Shown here: positions 34,701-43,019 of the stretch, piece after piece | How positions within the stretch are numbered: the first letter of the stretch is position 1 | How the letters are laid out: each line of letters opens with the position of its first letter | Assembly: GCF_001636615.1 (NCBI RefSeq) | Contig: NZ_LGEK01000035.1 | Location: 1-45,102, forward strand | DNA from: Mucilaginibacter sp. L294 | Lineage (GTDB): Bacteria; Bacteroidota; Bacteroidia; Sphingobacteriales; Sphingobacteriaceae | DNA length: 45,102 nucleotides | Direction of reading: 5' to 3' | Notes under the pieces: model-generated | What the model saw: the letters and a program-made list of their open reading frames with translations, nothing else | What the model was told of the DNA's origin: nothing | Database searches by the model: none | Position numbers and translations under genes: made by a program

Positions 34701-34848
34701 ATTTGGTAACAGGAATGACCCTAACTCTGAAGTTTCAAAAGCTTTAAAGAGCGAGCGTACTTATTATGTGCTTGAAGAACTTAACGTAAAACCAGGTATT
34801 GGCTACCAGGTAAAAGTTAGAAACACTGGAACTGAATCATTGGCTTAA
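31768..34848 (+). CDS. actB: Alternative complex III iron-sulfur subunit ActB
   Basis: 1026 residues: a molybdopterin-oxidoreductase-like domain without signs of cofactor use (about 1-700) fused to a ferredoxin-type domain (about 765-1000). Tat-like motif RRDFLKALGFG at 49-59 with hydrophobic stretch ending LAAC. Cluster cysteines: CTGCGACVVAC, CQHCDHAPCETVC, CVGTRYCANNC and CSMC/CQQTC. In the third, Thr885 replaces the second Cys, as expected for the single [3Fe-4S] cluster described for this complex. Sits on the periplasmic side in known structures and links quinol oxidation with ActA. 41 bases after actA. Confidence 0.95.
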   Translation: MDSNKKYWKGLEELNKTPEFVEKNKHEFAEPIPIEEVLSGGGLMGKTPRRDFLKALGFGVGAVTLAACQKVPVHKSIPYLIKPEEVTPGIANYYSSTYDGSAILVKTREGRPIKVEGNPNDLLSKGGLSAQAQASVLELYDNSRVQDPQQNGSTAGWAQIDAFVKNELAAIAASGKTISIVTSTVHSPSTQAVINDFIAKYPTAKHVSYDAVSYTGIIKANQNSFGKAVLPHYNFDKADIIVSFAADFLGTWISGEEFTRQYVSNRNNKSLEEKKMSRHIQFESGMSLTGTNADVRIAIKPSEEGVALVNLYNALSGTTLPGSRKLTTANADKAILLVAAELKAAKGKALVVCGSNDVATQVLVNAINSLLGSYGTTIDLDNPSRQYAGNDGEIVDFITQAKNGTVGAALFLDANPAYDYHSADAVKDALKNVRLKVSFSDHADETTALCNIIAPNHHYLESWGDDSSIEGYYTVMQPTINPVYNTRQAEQSLLVWSDNAVKDYYTYVRNNWNNNLLAKGGLSGQAGWETLLQTGFVLAAPVAAGAYTFNYDLNAVAQTVLNQSAKLAEAKVELQVYQNTAMRDGKKANNPWLQELPDPVSKVTWDNFAAMSPSDIKTLGLDEFEVIKIEANGYTVTLPVLSQPGQTPGTVSIAVGYGRTAAGLVGNNVGKNAYPFLSFRNGTFQTTAAATIAGTGDIFPLSQTQTHHSFEGRNVIREASFTEYKKNPAAGSGKEGEEEKMFDLWENTNEDHIHARPVYDWVMAIDLNACTGCGACVVACSAENNIPVVGKEEVGRRREMHWIRIDRYYSFAQNGGAKADEKTGKVTKEKEIAKLDNFSDVSVVHQPMLCQHCDHAPCETVCPVLATTHSSEGLNMMAYNRCVGTRYCANNCPYKVRRFNWFNYWNDSRFDNYLNNEHTQLVLNPDVTTRFRGVMEKCSMCVQRIQAGKLQAKMEKRPLRDGEVKVACQQTCSANAIVFGNRNDPNSEVSKALKSERTYYVLEELNVKPGIGYQVKVRNTGTESLA

Positions 34849-34876
34849 TTTTTTACATCGAGATATATAACAACAT

Positions 34877-36349
34877 ATGGCTCATAATCATGAATCAATA
34901 ATCAGGGAACCGTTAATGACGGGTAAGGATATCACCTATGCCCAAATAACTAACGATATTTTGTTCCCTGTTGAAAATAAACCCAACAAAGCTTGGTGGA
35001 TAGGTTTTACCGTATCATCATTAGGCGCAATGTTATGGGTAGTATCCATCAGCTTAACCTTTTGGTTTGGTTTAGGCGAGTGGGGCTTAAATAAAACTGT
35101 GGGCTGGGCATGGGATATCACCGGTTTCGTATGGTGGGTAGGTATTGGTCACGCCGGTACACTAATCTCTGCGGTACTGTTGATCTTCCGTCAAAACTGG
35201 CGTAACTCCATTAACCGCTCAGCCGAGGCGATGACCATCTTCGCCGTAATTTGCGCTGCTACATACATTGTAGCGCACATGGGCCGCCCTTGGTTAGCAT
35301 ACTTTACATTACCACTGCCAAATCAGTATGGCTCACTTTGGGTGAACTGGAACTCGGCACTGATGATGGACGTATTCGCGATCTCAACTTACTTCTCGGT
35401 ATCATTATTATTCTGGTACACAGGTTTATTGCCTGATATCGCTTCAATACGTGACCGAGCAACAGGCCTACGCCGCCGTATCTATTCAATACTATCTTTC
35501 GGATGGACAGGTTCATTAAAAACCTGGCAGCGTTTCGAAACCGTATCATTGATATTAGCAGGTATATCTACACCATTGGTACTTTCGGTACACACCATTG
35601 TATCATTTGACTTTGCTACATCGTTAGAGCCGGGATGGCACACCACCATCTTCCCTCCATACTTTGTTGCGGGTGCTATCTTCTCTGGTTTCGCGATGGT
35701 ACAAACACTATTGCTGGTAACCCGTAAGGTATTAGGTTTAGAGAACTACATCACCATGTTCCACATCGAGTCAATGAATAAGATCATCTTATTAACAGGT
35801 TCTATTGTGGGTGTAGCTTACATTACCGAGTTCTTTATCGCATGGTACTCGCAGGTTGAGTATGAGCAATACGCTTTCATCAACCGTGCAACAGGCCCTT
35901 ACTGGTGGGCATACTGGAGCATGATGAGTTGTAACGTTATTTCGCCACAACTTTTCTGGTCTAAAAAATTGCGTACAAGCATTAAATTCTCGTGGTTCCT
36001 GTCAATCATCGTAAATATAGGTATGTGGTTTGAGCGTTTCGTAATTATCGTAACCTCATTACACCGCGATTATATCCCATCGAGCTGGGCCATGTTCTAT
36101 CCAACCTGGGTAGATGTAAGCGTGTTTATCGGTTCGATAGGTTTATTCTTTACCATGTTCCTGTTGTTCATCAGGGTATTACCATCGGTAGCAATTGCCG
36201 AGGTGAAACTGTTGCTGAAAACATCAAGCGAGCAGGCTAAGAAGAAACTGATAGAAGAAGGGCATCTTGATCCTGTTGAGGTTGAGTATTACAAAGAGTC
36301 CTTAACAAAATACGACAGTATTGACATGGCTGATTACGAAAAAGTATAA
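34877..36349 (+). CDS. actC: Alternative complex III membrane subunit ActC (NrfD/PsrC-like)
   Basis: 490 residues with about ten membrane segments of the NrfD/PsrC polysulfide-reductase membrane family. Visible segments include WWIGFTVSSLGAMLWVVSISL, FVWWVGIGHAGTLISAVLLIF and FLSIIVNIGMWFERFVII. In known ACIII structures this subunit carries the quinol site and proton path. The N-terminus is MAHNHESIIREPLMTG, cytoplasmic. It follows actB by 28 bases and precedes actD by 2. Confidence 0.95.
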   Translation: MAHNHESIIREPLMTGKDITYAQITNDILFPVENKPNKAWWIGFTVSSLGAMLWVVSISLTFWFGLGEWGLNKTVGWAWDITGFVWWVGIGHAGTLISAVLLIFRQNWRNSINRSAEAMTIFAVICAATYIVAHMGRPWLAYFTLPLPNQYGSLWVNWNSALMMDVFAISTYFSVSLLFWYTGLLPDIASIRDRATGLRRRIYSILSFGWTGSLKTWQRFETVSLILAGISTPLVLSVHTIVSFDFATSLEPGWHTTIFPPYFVAGAIFSGFAMVQTLLLVTRKVLGLENYITMFHIESMNKIILLTGSIVGVAYITEFFIAWYSQVEYEQYAFINRATGPYWWAYWSMMSCNVISPQLFWSKKLRTSIKFSWFLSIIVNIGMWFERFVIIVTSLHRDYIPSSWAMFYPTWVDVSVFIGSIGLFFTMFLLFIRVLPSVAIAEVKLLLKTSSEQAKKKLIEEGHLDPVEVEYYKESLTKYDSIDMADYEKV

Positions 36350-36351
36350 AA

Positions 36352-36888
36352 ATGAGCAACACTAAATTTATATTAGGCCTTTTTGATGACCCGGATGATA
36401 TGATGAAGGGCATCGATAATTTACAGAAAAATAGTATCCCTATTTATGATGTATACACGCCAATGCCTATCCACGGTATCGAGGATAAAATGGGCGTTAA
36501 AGATTCACGGTTAGGTTACGCGGCATTTTGCTTTGGCTGCCTCGGCGCTACAGTAATATTCAGCATGATATATTATATGCTGGTGCATGACTGGCCTATG
36601 AACGTAGGTGGTAAACCAAGTTTCGCTATACCCAACTTTATACCGTTTACTTTTGAGTGGACCATTTTGTTCACCGCTTTTGGTATGACGATCACATTTT
36701 TTGCTGCAACGCACCTTTTTCCGGGCCGTGCGCCACGTGTGATGGACCTGCGTGCAACAGATGACCGTTTTATTATAGCAGTAAACGCTAAAGGGAACGT
36801 TCCGCATGAGGACATCACCAATTTATTAAAACAAGCAGGAGCAGTAGAGGTAAAGCATAACGAAAGAAAATATGTTAGCTATGAATAA
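36352..36888 (+). CDS. actD: Alternative complex III subunit ActD (DUF3341)
   Basis: 178 residues. Begins KFILGLFDDPDDMMKGI, the DUF3341 start, followed by a soluble alpha/beta part (IPIYDVYTPMPIHGIE) and two membrane segments (about 59-82 and 99-122). Contacts ActC and ActF. Ends VKHNERKYVSYE. The start of actE overlaps its last codons. Confidence 0.94.
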   Translation: MSNTKFILGLFDDPDDMMKGIDNLQKNSIPIYDVYTPMPIHGIEDKMGVKDSRLGYAAFCFGCLGATVIFSMIYYMLVHDWPMNVGGKPSFAIPNFIPFTFEWTILFTAFGMTITFFAATHLFPGRAPRVMDLRATDDRFIIAVNAKGNVPHEDITNLLKQAGAVEVKHNERKYVSYE

Positions 36889-37456
36889 ATTTAGAATATT
36901 GGGCACAACGGCTATCGTTATTGCTGCATCGATCGTAATTACATCATGCAAGGATAAGCGTAGTACCGGTTGGGAATATGCTCCCAATATGTACGAACAT
37001 ACGGCATTTGACCCGGACCAGGCCAACCCCAACTTTAAGGATGGCAAAACAGCGCAGGTACCCCCTGCAGGTACTATACCGATAGGATTTAAACGTTTCG
37101 ATTATCCGAACACAAAAGACGGATATGAAAAAGCAGGACTGGATGTGACCAGCCTTATAGCACAAACACCTCAGCATTTGGCAGAGGGTAAGGTATTGTT
37201 CACAACATTTTGCTCGCCATGTCATGGTGTAACAGGGCAGGGTGATGGTTTGGTTGTGCAGCACGGGTATCCGCCGCCGCCATCATACTCAAAAGGACAA
37301 TCATCACGTGGTGGTGCAATGAAAGATCTTACAGACGGCAAGATATATCATACTATAACTTACGGTGTTAACGCGATGGGGTCATACGCATCACAGGTTG
37401 CGCCAGAAGATCGCTGGAAGATAGTTATGTATGTACACCATTTACAAAATTTATAA
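36872..37456 (+). CDS. actE: Alternative complex III mono-heme cytochrome c ActE
   Basis: 194 residues as given; the true start may be ATG 36881, giving MNKFRILG and a lipoprotein signal AIVIAASIVITSC whose Cys would be the lipid anchor. One heme site CSPCHG (114-119) with VTGQGDG after it, and a Met ligand candidate in GVNAMGSYASQV. Lies on the periplasmic side and probably hands electrons from ActA to the oxidase. Overlaps actD by 17 or 8 bases depending on start. Confidence 0.94.
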   Translation: MLAMNKFRILGTTAIVIAASIVITSCKDKRSTGWEYAPNMYEHTAFDPDQANPNFKDGKTAQVPPAGTIPIGFKRFDYPNTKDGYEKAGLDVTSLIAQTPQHLAEGKVLFTTFCSPCHGVTGQGDGLVVQHGYPPPPSYSKGQSSRGGAMKDLTDGKIYHTITYGVNAMGSYASQVAPEDRWKIVMYVHHLQNL

Positions 37457-37467
37457 GATTATTTTTA

Positions 37468-38727
37468 ATGAAGACTCATAATAGTTTTGAAGAAAGATTT
37501 GAATTCAACGGCAACGCCAGAACGTTGAGTTTGGGTGCCATTGTAATTGGTGTAATATTAGTTGCAGTTGCATTTATACTGGGTGGTGAGCACGTTCAGC
37601 GTACTTATAGCAATTTATTGCTCATGTCTTACTACTTTGTTTGTGTTTGTTTGGCGGGCGTTTTCTTTAGCGCTTACCAGTACGTGGCACAGGCTGGCTG
37701 GTCGGCTTCTTTTATCAGGATACCACAGGCATTTGCCAAAGTATTACCGGTAGCGAGCATCATCCTGATAGTTGTGGTAACATTTGGATTGTTTAACACA
37801 CACGAGGTTGTTGAGCATGGTAAAAAAGAAGTAGTACCTTATTTATACGCACATTGGGCAACACATGGTTTAACCATACCGGGCAGCGAAAATTTCGACC
37901 CGATTGTTTTTGGTAAAAAAGCATTCTTAAATGTGCCTTTCTTTTACGGCATGCTGGTAGTGCTGTTAGGTGCTTACAGCTATTTTGGCTGGGCTTTGGC
38001 AAAATGTTCTGAAGCGGAAGATACCGAAGGCGGCATGAGCAATTACGATAAAAGCTTTAAACTGTCTTGTATATTCCTGGTAATATTTGGTTTTACCTTC
38101 CCGATCTTCGCGTTCGGTGTTATCATGTCATTAGAAGCGCATTGGTTCTCAACCATGTTTGGTTGGTATAACTTAGCAGCTATGCACGTTAGCGGTTTAG
38201 CTATTATTGCACTGGTGATGATATATCTGCAGAAAAAAGGTAACATGAGCTGGTTACATATCGATCACTTGCACAGCATGGGTAAACTGATCTTCGGTTT
38301 CTCTATTTTCTGGACATACGTTTGGTTTGCCCAATTCTTCCTTACCTGGTATGCCAACATCCCTGAGGAATCGGTATACTTTTACATCCGTTGGGAGCCC
38401 GAGTATAAATTCTGGTTCTGGTTAAACATTGCGATGAACTTTTTAGCCCCATTGTTAATGTTAATGTCGCGCGATGCAAAACGTGTAACTAACCGTATGA
38501 TGTGGACCTGTATCTTATTAATAGCAGGCCACTGGCTTGATTATTACATTATGATAATGCCGGGCACTGTAAAAGAGCACAGGAGTTTTGGTGCAGAAGA
38601 GATTGGGGCATTTTTAGGATTTGCAGGTTTATTTACCTACCTGATGTTAAATGCATTGAGCAAGTTTAACTCGCTTGTGCCTAAAAAACATCCGTTCCTG
38701 GAAGAGAGCCTGCATCATCACATATAA
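37468..38727 (+). CDS. actF: Alternative complex III membrane subunit ActF
   Basis: 419 residues with about ten membrane segments, a divergent relative of ActC in the NrfD-like family. Segments include LSLGAIVIGVILVAVAFILGG, LLLMSYYFVCVCLAGVFFSAY, VASIILIVVVTFGLF and LIFGFSIFWTYVWFAQFFL. Ends in a His-rich LHHHI tail. Completes the six-gene ACIII set; the coxB gene follows. Confidence 0.94.
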   Translation: MKTHNSFEERFEFNGNARTLSLGAIVIGVILVAVAFILGGEHVQRTYSNLLLMSYYFVCVCLAGVFFSAYQYVAQAGWSASFIRIPQAFAKVLPVASIILIVVVTFGLFNTHEVVEHGKKEVVPYLYAHWATHGLTIPGSENFDPIVFGKKAFLNVPFFYGMLVVLLGAYSYFGWALAKCSEAEDTEGGMSNYDKSFKLSCIFLVIFGFTFPIFAFGVIMSLEAHWFSTMFGWYNLAAMHVSGLAIIALVMIYLQKKGNMSWLHIDHLHSMGKLIFGFSIFWTYVWFAQFFLTWYANIPEESVYFYIRWEPEYKFWFWLNIAMNFLAPLLMLMSRDAKRVTNRMMWTCILLIAGHWLDYYIMIMPGTVKEHRSFGAEEIGAFLGFAGLFTYLMLNALSKFNSLVPKKHPFLEESLHHHI

Positions 38728-38775
38728 TAATTGTTAAATTTGCAACCGGATACAGCAATTCAAATAACCAATAAA

Positions 38776-39963
38776 ATGGGATTCAAACATTTAATAAATT
38801 CTAAAAAAATACTTTCGCTTTTAGCTGTGTTTATGCTTTTGGGCACAAGCATGCTTTTTGCCCAGGGTACAGAAGCTGCGCCTGCTGCAGATGCAGTTAA
38901 GGATAACGGCTTAGCTACCGCGGGTTACTATATCCTGCTTTTCCTTATCGTTTGTTTTATTATAGGGATAGTTGGTAAAATACTTCGCGTGTTTGACTTA
39001 ACCCAGCAGATACAAGGTAAAAATCCTATCAACTGGAATAATGTAATGGGCATTTGCTGCCTTATATTCCTTATTGCAGGTGCTTATGGCGCTTACTGGG
39101 AATTTACAGTACATGGCAGCATGATATTACCAGGCGCAGCATCAGAGCATGGTGTTAAAATTGACGAGATGTTCTGGACAACCACCGTGTTAACAATGAT
39201 CGTATTTGTGGTAACACAAATATTGCTGTTCACATTCCTGTTCAGGTACCGTTACAATAAAAACCGCCGCGGCCATTTCCTGCCGCATAACAACACTATT
39301 GAAAAAGTATGGACAATAGCTCCGGCTATCGTTTTAACTATATTGGTTATTTTCGGTTTCTTCACCTGGCAAAAAATCACCGATAGCACTGATGCTAAAG
39401 GCGAGCCCGCTTCTATCAACATTGATATTACAGGCCACCAGTTTGCCTGGGAGCTGCGTTACACAGGCCGTGATGGTATATTGGGTAAAACCAATTACAA
39501 ACTGGTTACCGGGATAAATAAGCTGGGTATCGATTTCAGGGATAAAAACAGTTATGATGATTTACAGGCTGATACTATGGTTATACCTGTACGCAAATCA
39601 GTTAGGTTAAATATACACGCACAGGATGTTATCCATAGCGTTTACATGCCGCATTTCCGTGTACAATTGAACGCGGTACCGGGCCTGCCTACCTTCTTTA
39701 AATTTAAGCCTACCATTACTACTGCAGAAATGCGCACCAAATTGGATAACCCTAATTTTGAGTACGAGATACTTTGCAACAAAATTTGCGGTGGTAGCCA
39801 CTATATTATGAAAAAAATTGTACGTGTGGTTAGCGAAGCTGAATACCAGGCATGGATAGCTCAACAAAAACCATATCTGACAGACGCGGTTAAAAAGAGC
39901 CTTAAATTTGCCGTAACAGAGAAAAAAGAAGTACAACCAAACAGGTTAGCGTTAAACAATTAA
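38776..39963 (+). CDS. coxB: Cytochrome c oxidase subunit II
   Basis: 395 residues from ATG 38776, the first that gives a normal signal peptide (ILSLLAVFMLLGTSMLFAQ); an earlier in-frame start at 38731 adds 15 residues before it. Two or three membrane segments follow (about 40-65, 85-105, 130-155), then the Cu_A cupredoxin domain. Ligands: His287 in VIHSVYMPHF, then Cys334, Cys338, His342 and Met345 in CNKICGGSHYIM. Lys336 takes the place of the Glu that is usual in C-x-E-x-C. No cytochrome c domain is fused, so ActA or ActE should deliver electrons. Confidence 0.95.
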   Translation: MGFKHLINSKKILSLLAVFMLLGTSMLFAQGTEAAPAADAVKDNGLATAGYYILLFLIVCFIIGIVGKILRVFDLTQQIQGKNPINWNNVMGICCLIFLIAGAYGAYWEFTVHGSMILPGAASEHGVKIDEMFWTTTVLTMIVFVVTQILLFTFLFRYRYNKNRRGHFLPHNNTIEKVWTIAPAIVLTILVIFGFFTWQKITDSTDAKGEPASINIDITGHQFAWELRYTGRDGILGKTNYKLVTGINKLGIDFRDKNSYDDLQADTMVIPVRKSVRLNIHAQDVIHSVYMPHFRVQLNAVPGLPTFFKFKPTITTAEMRTKLDNPNFEYEILCNKICGGSHYIMKKIVRVVSEAEYQAWIAQQKPYLTDAVKKSLKFAVTEKKEVQPNRLALNN

Positions 39964-39982
39964 TACAAAAAGATTAGCGAGT

Positions 39983-41875
39983 ATGTCAACATTAGCAGTT
40001 CACGATCACGGAGTAGCACATCACGAAGACGATCACGGACAACATCATCATAAAGCCACTTTCCTGAATACTTATATATTCAGTCAGGATCACAAAATGA
40101 TTGCCAAGCAATTCCTTATTACAGGGATGACCATGGCTTTCATCGCCATGATCTTATCTATCCTGTTCAGGATCCAGTTAGCCTACCCAGACAAAGCATT
40201 CCCATTAATGGAAACATTATTAGGCCGTTTTGCACCAGGCGGGCGTTTAGATTCTAACTTTTACCTGGCATTGGTAACCATACACGGTACCATCATGGTA
40301 TTCTTTGTATTAACAGCCGGTTTGAGCGGTACCTTCGCCAACCTTTTAATACCATTGCAATTAGGTGTGCGTGATATGGCCTCGCCGTTCATGAACATGC
40401 TATCATATTGGTTCTTCTTTATTGCCAGTTTGATCATGCTATCATCATTCCTGGTACAAAAAGGCCCTGCAAGCGGTGGCTGGACAATTTATCCGCCATT
40501 ATCTGCCCTCCCTAAAGCCATGCCGGGTTCAGGTATGGGTATGACATTGTGGCTCATCAGTATGGTGCTTTTCATCGCATCACAGCTAATGGCAGGTATC
40601 AACTACGTAAGTACCATTCTTAACATGCGTACTAAAGGTATGGACCTTTGGAAAATGCCATTATCAGTATGGGCATTATTCTTAACCGCAGTATTGGGTG
40701 TATTATCATTCCCTGTATTGGTTGCTGGTGTTGTATTATTAATATTTGACCGTAGCTTCGGTACAAGCTTTTACCTTTCAGACATCGTGCTGAACGGCAC
40801 ACAAATACAGCCTTATGAAGGCGGTAGCCCAATCCTTTTCCAGCACTTATTCTGGTTCCTGGGCCACCCCGAGGTATATATCGTAATTATGCCTGCGATG
40901 GGTATCTCATCAGAGGTTATGTCTGTAAACTCGCGTAAACCTATCTTTGGTTACCACGCAATGGTTTACTCGCTAATAGGTATTACTGTATTATCATTTA
41001 TTGTATGGGGCCACCACATGTTTGTAACGGGTATGAATCCGTTCCTGGGCGGTGTGTTCATGATTACTACTTTGATCATTGCGGTACCATCAGCAGTAAA
41101 AACGTTTAACTGGCTGGCTACTTTGTGGCGCGGTAACATCCGCTTTACATCAGCTATGCTGTTTGCCATCGGTATGGTATCATTCTTTATCTCTGGTGGT
41201 TTAACAGGTATCTTCCTGGGTAACGCAGCTTTAGATATCAACCTGCACGATACGTACTTTGTGGTTGCCCACTTCCACCTGGTAATGGGTTCGGCTGCAA
41301 TATTTGGTATGCTTGCGGGTGTTTATCACTGGTTCCCTAAAATGTTTGGCCGTATGATGAACGAACGTTTAGGTTACCTGCACTTCTGGTTAACATTTAT
41401 CGGTGCTTACCTGGTATTCTTCCCAATGCACTTTATGGGCCTTGATGGTGTACCACGCCGTTACTACGCTTTCACCGAGTTTGAATCAATGAAACAGTGG
41501 TTATCTGTAAATACATTTATTACCTGGGCGGCAATCATGTCGGGGGTAGCGCAGTTAGCATTTCTGTTCAACTTTATACACTCTATATTTTGGGGTAAAA
41601 AAGCGCCACAAAACCCTTGGGAAGCAAACACCCTGGAGTGGACTACACCTGTTGAGCACTTACATGGTAACTGGCCGGGAGAGATCCCAACCGTTTACCG
41701 TTGGCCGTATGATTACAGCAAGCCGGGTGCCGAGCATGATTTTATACCACAAACAGTTCCACTTTCTGAAACAATGAGTTCGAACCTTCCGCACGATTTT
41801 GAGGACAACCCAGTAGGTTTAGAGGAACATACTAAATGGGCAAGTGCTCAAAAAAGTAACGAAGAAGTAAAATAA
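39983..41875 (+). CDS. coxA: Cytochrome c oxidase subunit I
   Basis: 630 residues, the heme a/heme a3-Cu_B subunit that reduces O2 and pumps protons. Ligands: His101 (VTIHGTIMV) and His432 for heme a, His430 (AHFH) for heme a3, and His295 in GHPEVY with His344-His345 in GHHMF for Cu_B. The Glu297/Tyr299 in HPEVY place it in the A-type family. The N-terminus is rich in histidine (eight His within residues 7-23: VHDHGVAHHEDDHGQHHHK), a possible metal-binding tail. Twelve or more membrane segments. 19 bases after coxB. Confidence 0.97.
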   Translation: MSTLAVHDHGVAHHEDDHGQHHHKATFLNTYIFSQDHKMIAKQFLITGMTMAFIAMILSILFRIQLAYPDKAFPLMETLLGRFAPGGRLDSNFYLALVTIHGTIMVFFVLTAGLSGTFANLLIPLQLGVRDMASPFMNMLSYWFFFIASLIMLSSFLVQKGPASGGWTIYPPLSALPKAMPGSGMGMTLWLISMVLFIASQLMAGINYVSTILNMRTKGMDLWKMPLSVWALFLTAVLGVLSFPVLVAGVVLLIFDRSFGTSFYLSDIVLNGTQIQPYEGGSPILFQHLFWFLGHPEVYIVIMPAMGISSEVMSVNSRKPIFGYHAMVYSLIGITVLSFIVWGHHMFVTGMNPFLGGVFMITTLIIAVPSAVKTFNWLATLWRGNIRFTSAMLFAIGMVSFFISGGLTGIFLGNAALDINLHDTYFVVAHFHLVMGSAAIFGMLAGVYHWFPKMFGRMMNERLGYLHFWLTFIGAYLVFFPMHFMGLDGVPRRYYAFTEFESMKQWLSVNTFITWAAIMSGVAQLAFLFNFIHSIFWGKKAPQNPWEANTLEWTTPVEHLHGNWPGEIPTVYRWPYDYSKPGAEHDFIPQTVPLSETMSSNLPHDFEDNPVGLEEHTKWASAQKSNEEVK

Positions 41876-41895
41876 CATTATACTGATCTGATCTT

Positions 41896-41939
41896 TTAGG
41901 GTATCTGTGCAGGCATTATGTCCTTAACAGGTACCCTAA
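41896..41939 (+). terminator. Stem-loop between coxA and ctaA
   Basis: TTAGGGTATCTGT (41896-41908) pairs with ACAGGTACCCTAA (41927-41939): 13 bp with one U-G pair and an 18-base loop. It may partly terminate or stabilise the oxidase message. A TAATTTG sequence next to it (41938-41944) could be a weak promoter for ctaA. Confidence 0.5.
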
Positions 41940-41957
41940 TTTGTTAGAAATATTTAG

Positions 41958-43019
41958 ATGAGCATAAAAACATCCGGGAACCAATTTTTAAAAGTTAACC
42001 TGATAACCATAATCCTGCTGTTTGTACTGATACTGGCAGGTGGAGTTGTGCGTAGCACAGGCTCAGGTATGGGGTGCCCCGATTGGCCTAAATGTTTTGG
42101 ACGTTATGTGCCGCCAACCAGTATAGCTGAGCTGCCGGCTAATTACAAAAAGGTTTATGCCGATAAACGCCTGGCCAAAAATCAGAAATTCGCCAAGATG
42201 CTTGATGTTTTTGGATACAGCCAATTGGCAATGCGTATTCGTAACGACAGATCGATACTGGTACCCGAAGAGTTTAACAGCGCCCGCACCTGGACAGAGT
42301 ATGTGAACAGGCTTATTGGTGCCGTATCGGGGATCTTCTTATTCCTATGTATTATCTACTCTTTTAAATATTGGAAAAGCAGTAAGCTGATAGTACTATT
42401 AAGCATATTTAATTTTATCCTGGTAGGCTTTCAGGGATGGCTGGGTTCTATAGTTGTATCAACCAATTTAGTTGCCTGGATAGTTACCGTACACATGCTT
42501 ATCGCATTAGCAATATTAGCCATTAGCATAGCAACTTACCACCTGGCCAAAGTACAGGGCAGGTACAAAGTGCAAAGCAAACCGCTGGTAGCTGTAGTTA
42601 CTTTAGTGGTTTTAGCCCTGAGCATTTTGCAGATAACATTTGGCACCGAGGTACGCGAAAAGATAGATGCAGTAGCCAGCCATTTAGAAGGCAGCTATCG
42701 TGATAGTTGGGTAACCCGTGCAGGTGAGATATTTTCACAACACCGCGATATGGCAGTATTTGTACTGGTATTAAACCTTGTTTTATACGCGCTCATTCGC
42801 AAAAACTTTAACAGGCATTCGGTACAGCAACAGTTAATGAGTTTTACCTTTTTAATGATCATGCTGCAAATAGTTACCGGCATATTTTTATCATACTGGT
42901 CGTTACCGCCATTTGCGCAGGCATCACATATTGTACTGGCAAGTTTGTTATTTGGCGCGCAGTTTTATTTATTGTTGAACTTATTTAGTTCGGTTAACGT
43001 GCAGGGGGCAGGCAAATGA
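41958..43019 (+). CDS. ctaA: Heme A synthase (COX15/CtaA family)
   Basis: 353 residues, about eight membrane segments, oxidises the C8 methyl of heme O to the formyl of heme A. Motifs: VVRSTGSGMGCPDWPKCFGR near the N-terminus, the Glu in WTEYVNRLIGAVSG and the His residues in VTVHMLIA, FSQHRDMAV and ASHIVLASL. The insert between the first segment and EYVNR is as in other Bacteroidota. Supplies the heme for coxA just upstream. Its stop shares ATGA with ctaB. Confidence 0.94.
   Translation: MSIKTSGNQFLKVNLITIILLFVLILAGGVVRSTGSGMGCPDWPKCFGRYVPPTSIAELPANYKKVYADKRLAKNQKFAKMLDVFGYSQLAMRIRNDRSILVPEEFNSARTWTEYVNRLIGAVSGIFLFLCIIYSFKYWKSSKLIVLLSIFNFILVGFQGWLGSIVVSTNLVAWIVTVHMLIALAILAISIATYHLAKVQGRYKVQSKPLVAVVTLVVLALSILQITFGTEVREKIDAVASHLEGSYRDSWVTRAGEIFSQHRDMAVFVLVLNLVLYALIRKNFNRHSVQQQLMSFTFLMIMLQIVTGIFLSYWSLPPFAQASHIVLASLLFGAQFYLLLNLFSSVNVQGAGK

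Noticed and set aside
31768..34848. ActB as an artificial fusion of a molybdopterin enzyme and a ferredoxin, or as an active molybdoenzyme
   Set aside because: This fused form is the normal ActB architecture in alternative complex III and does not need a molybdenum cofactor.
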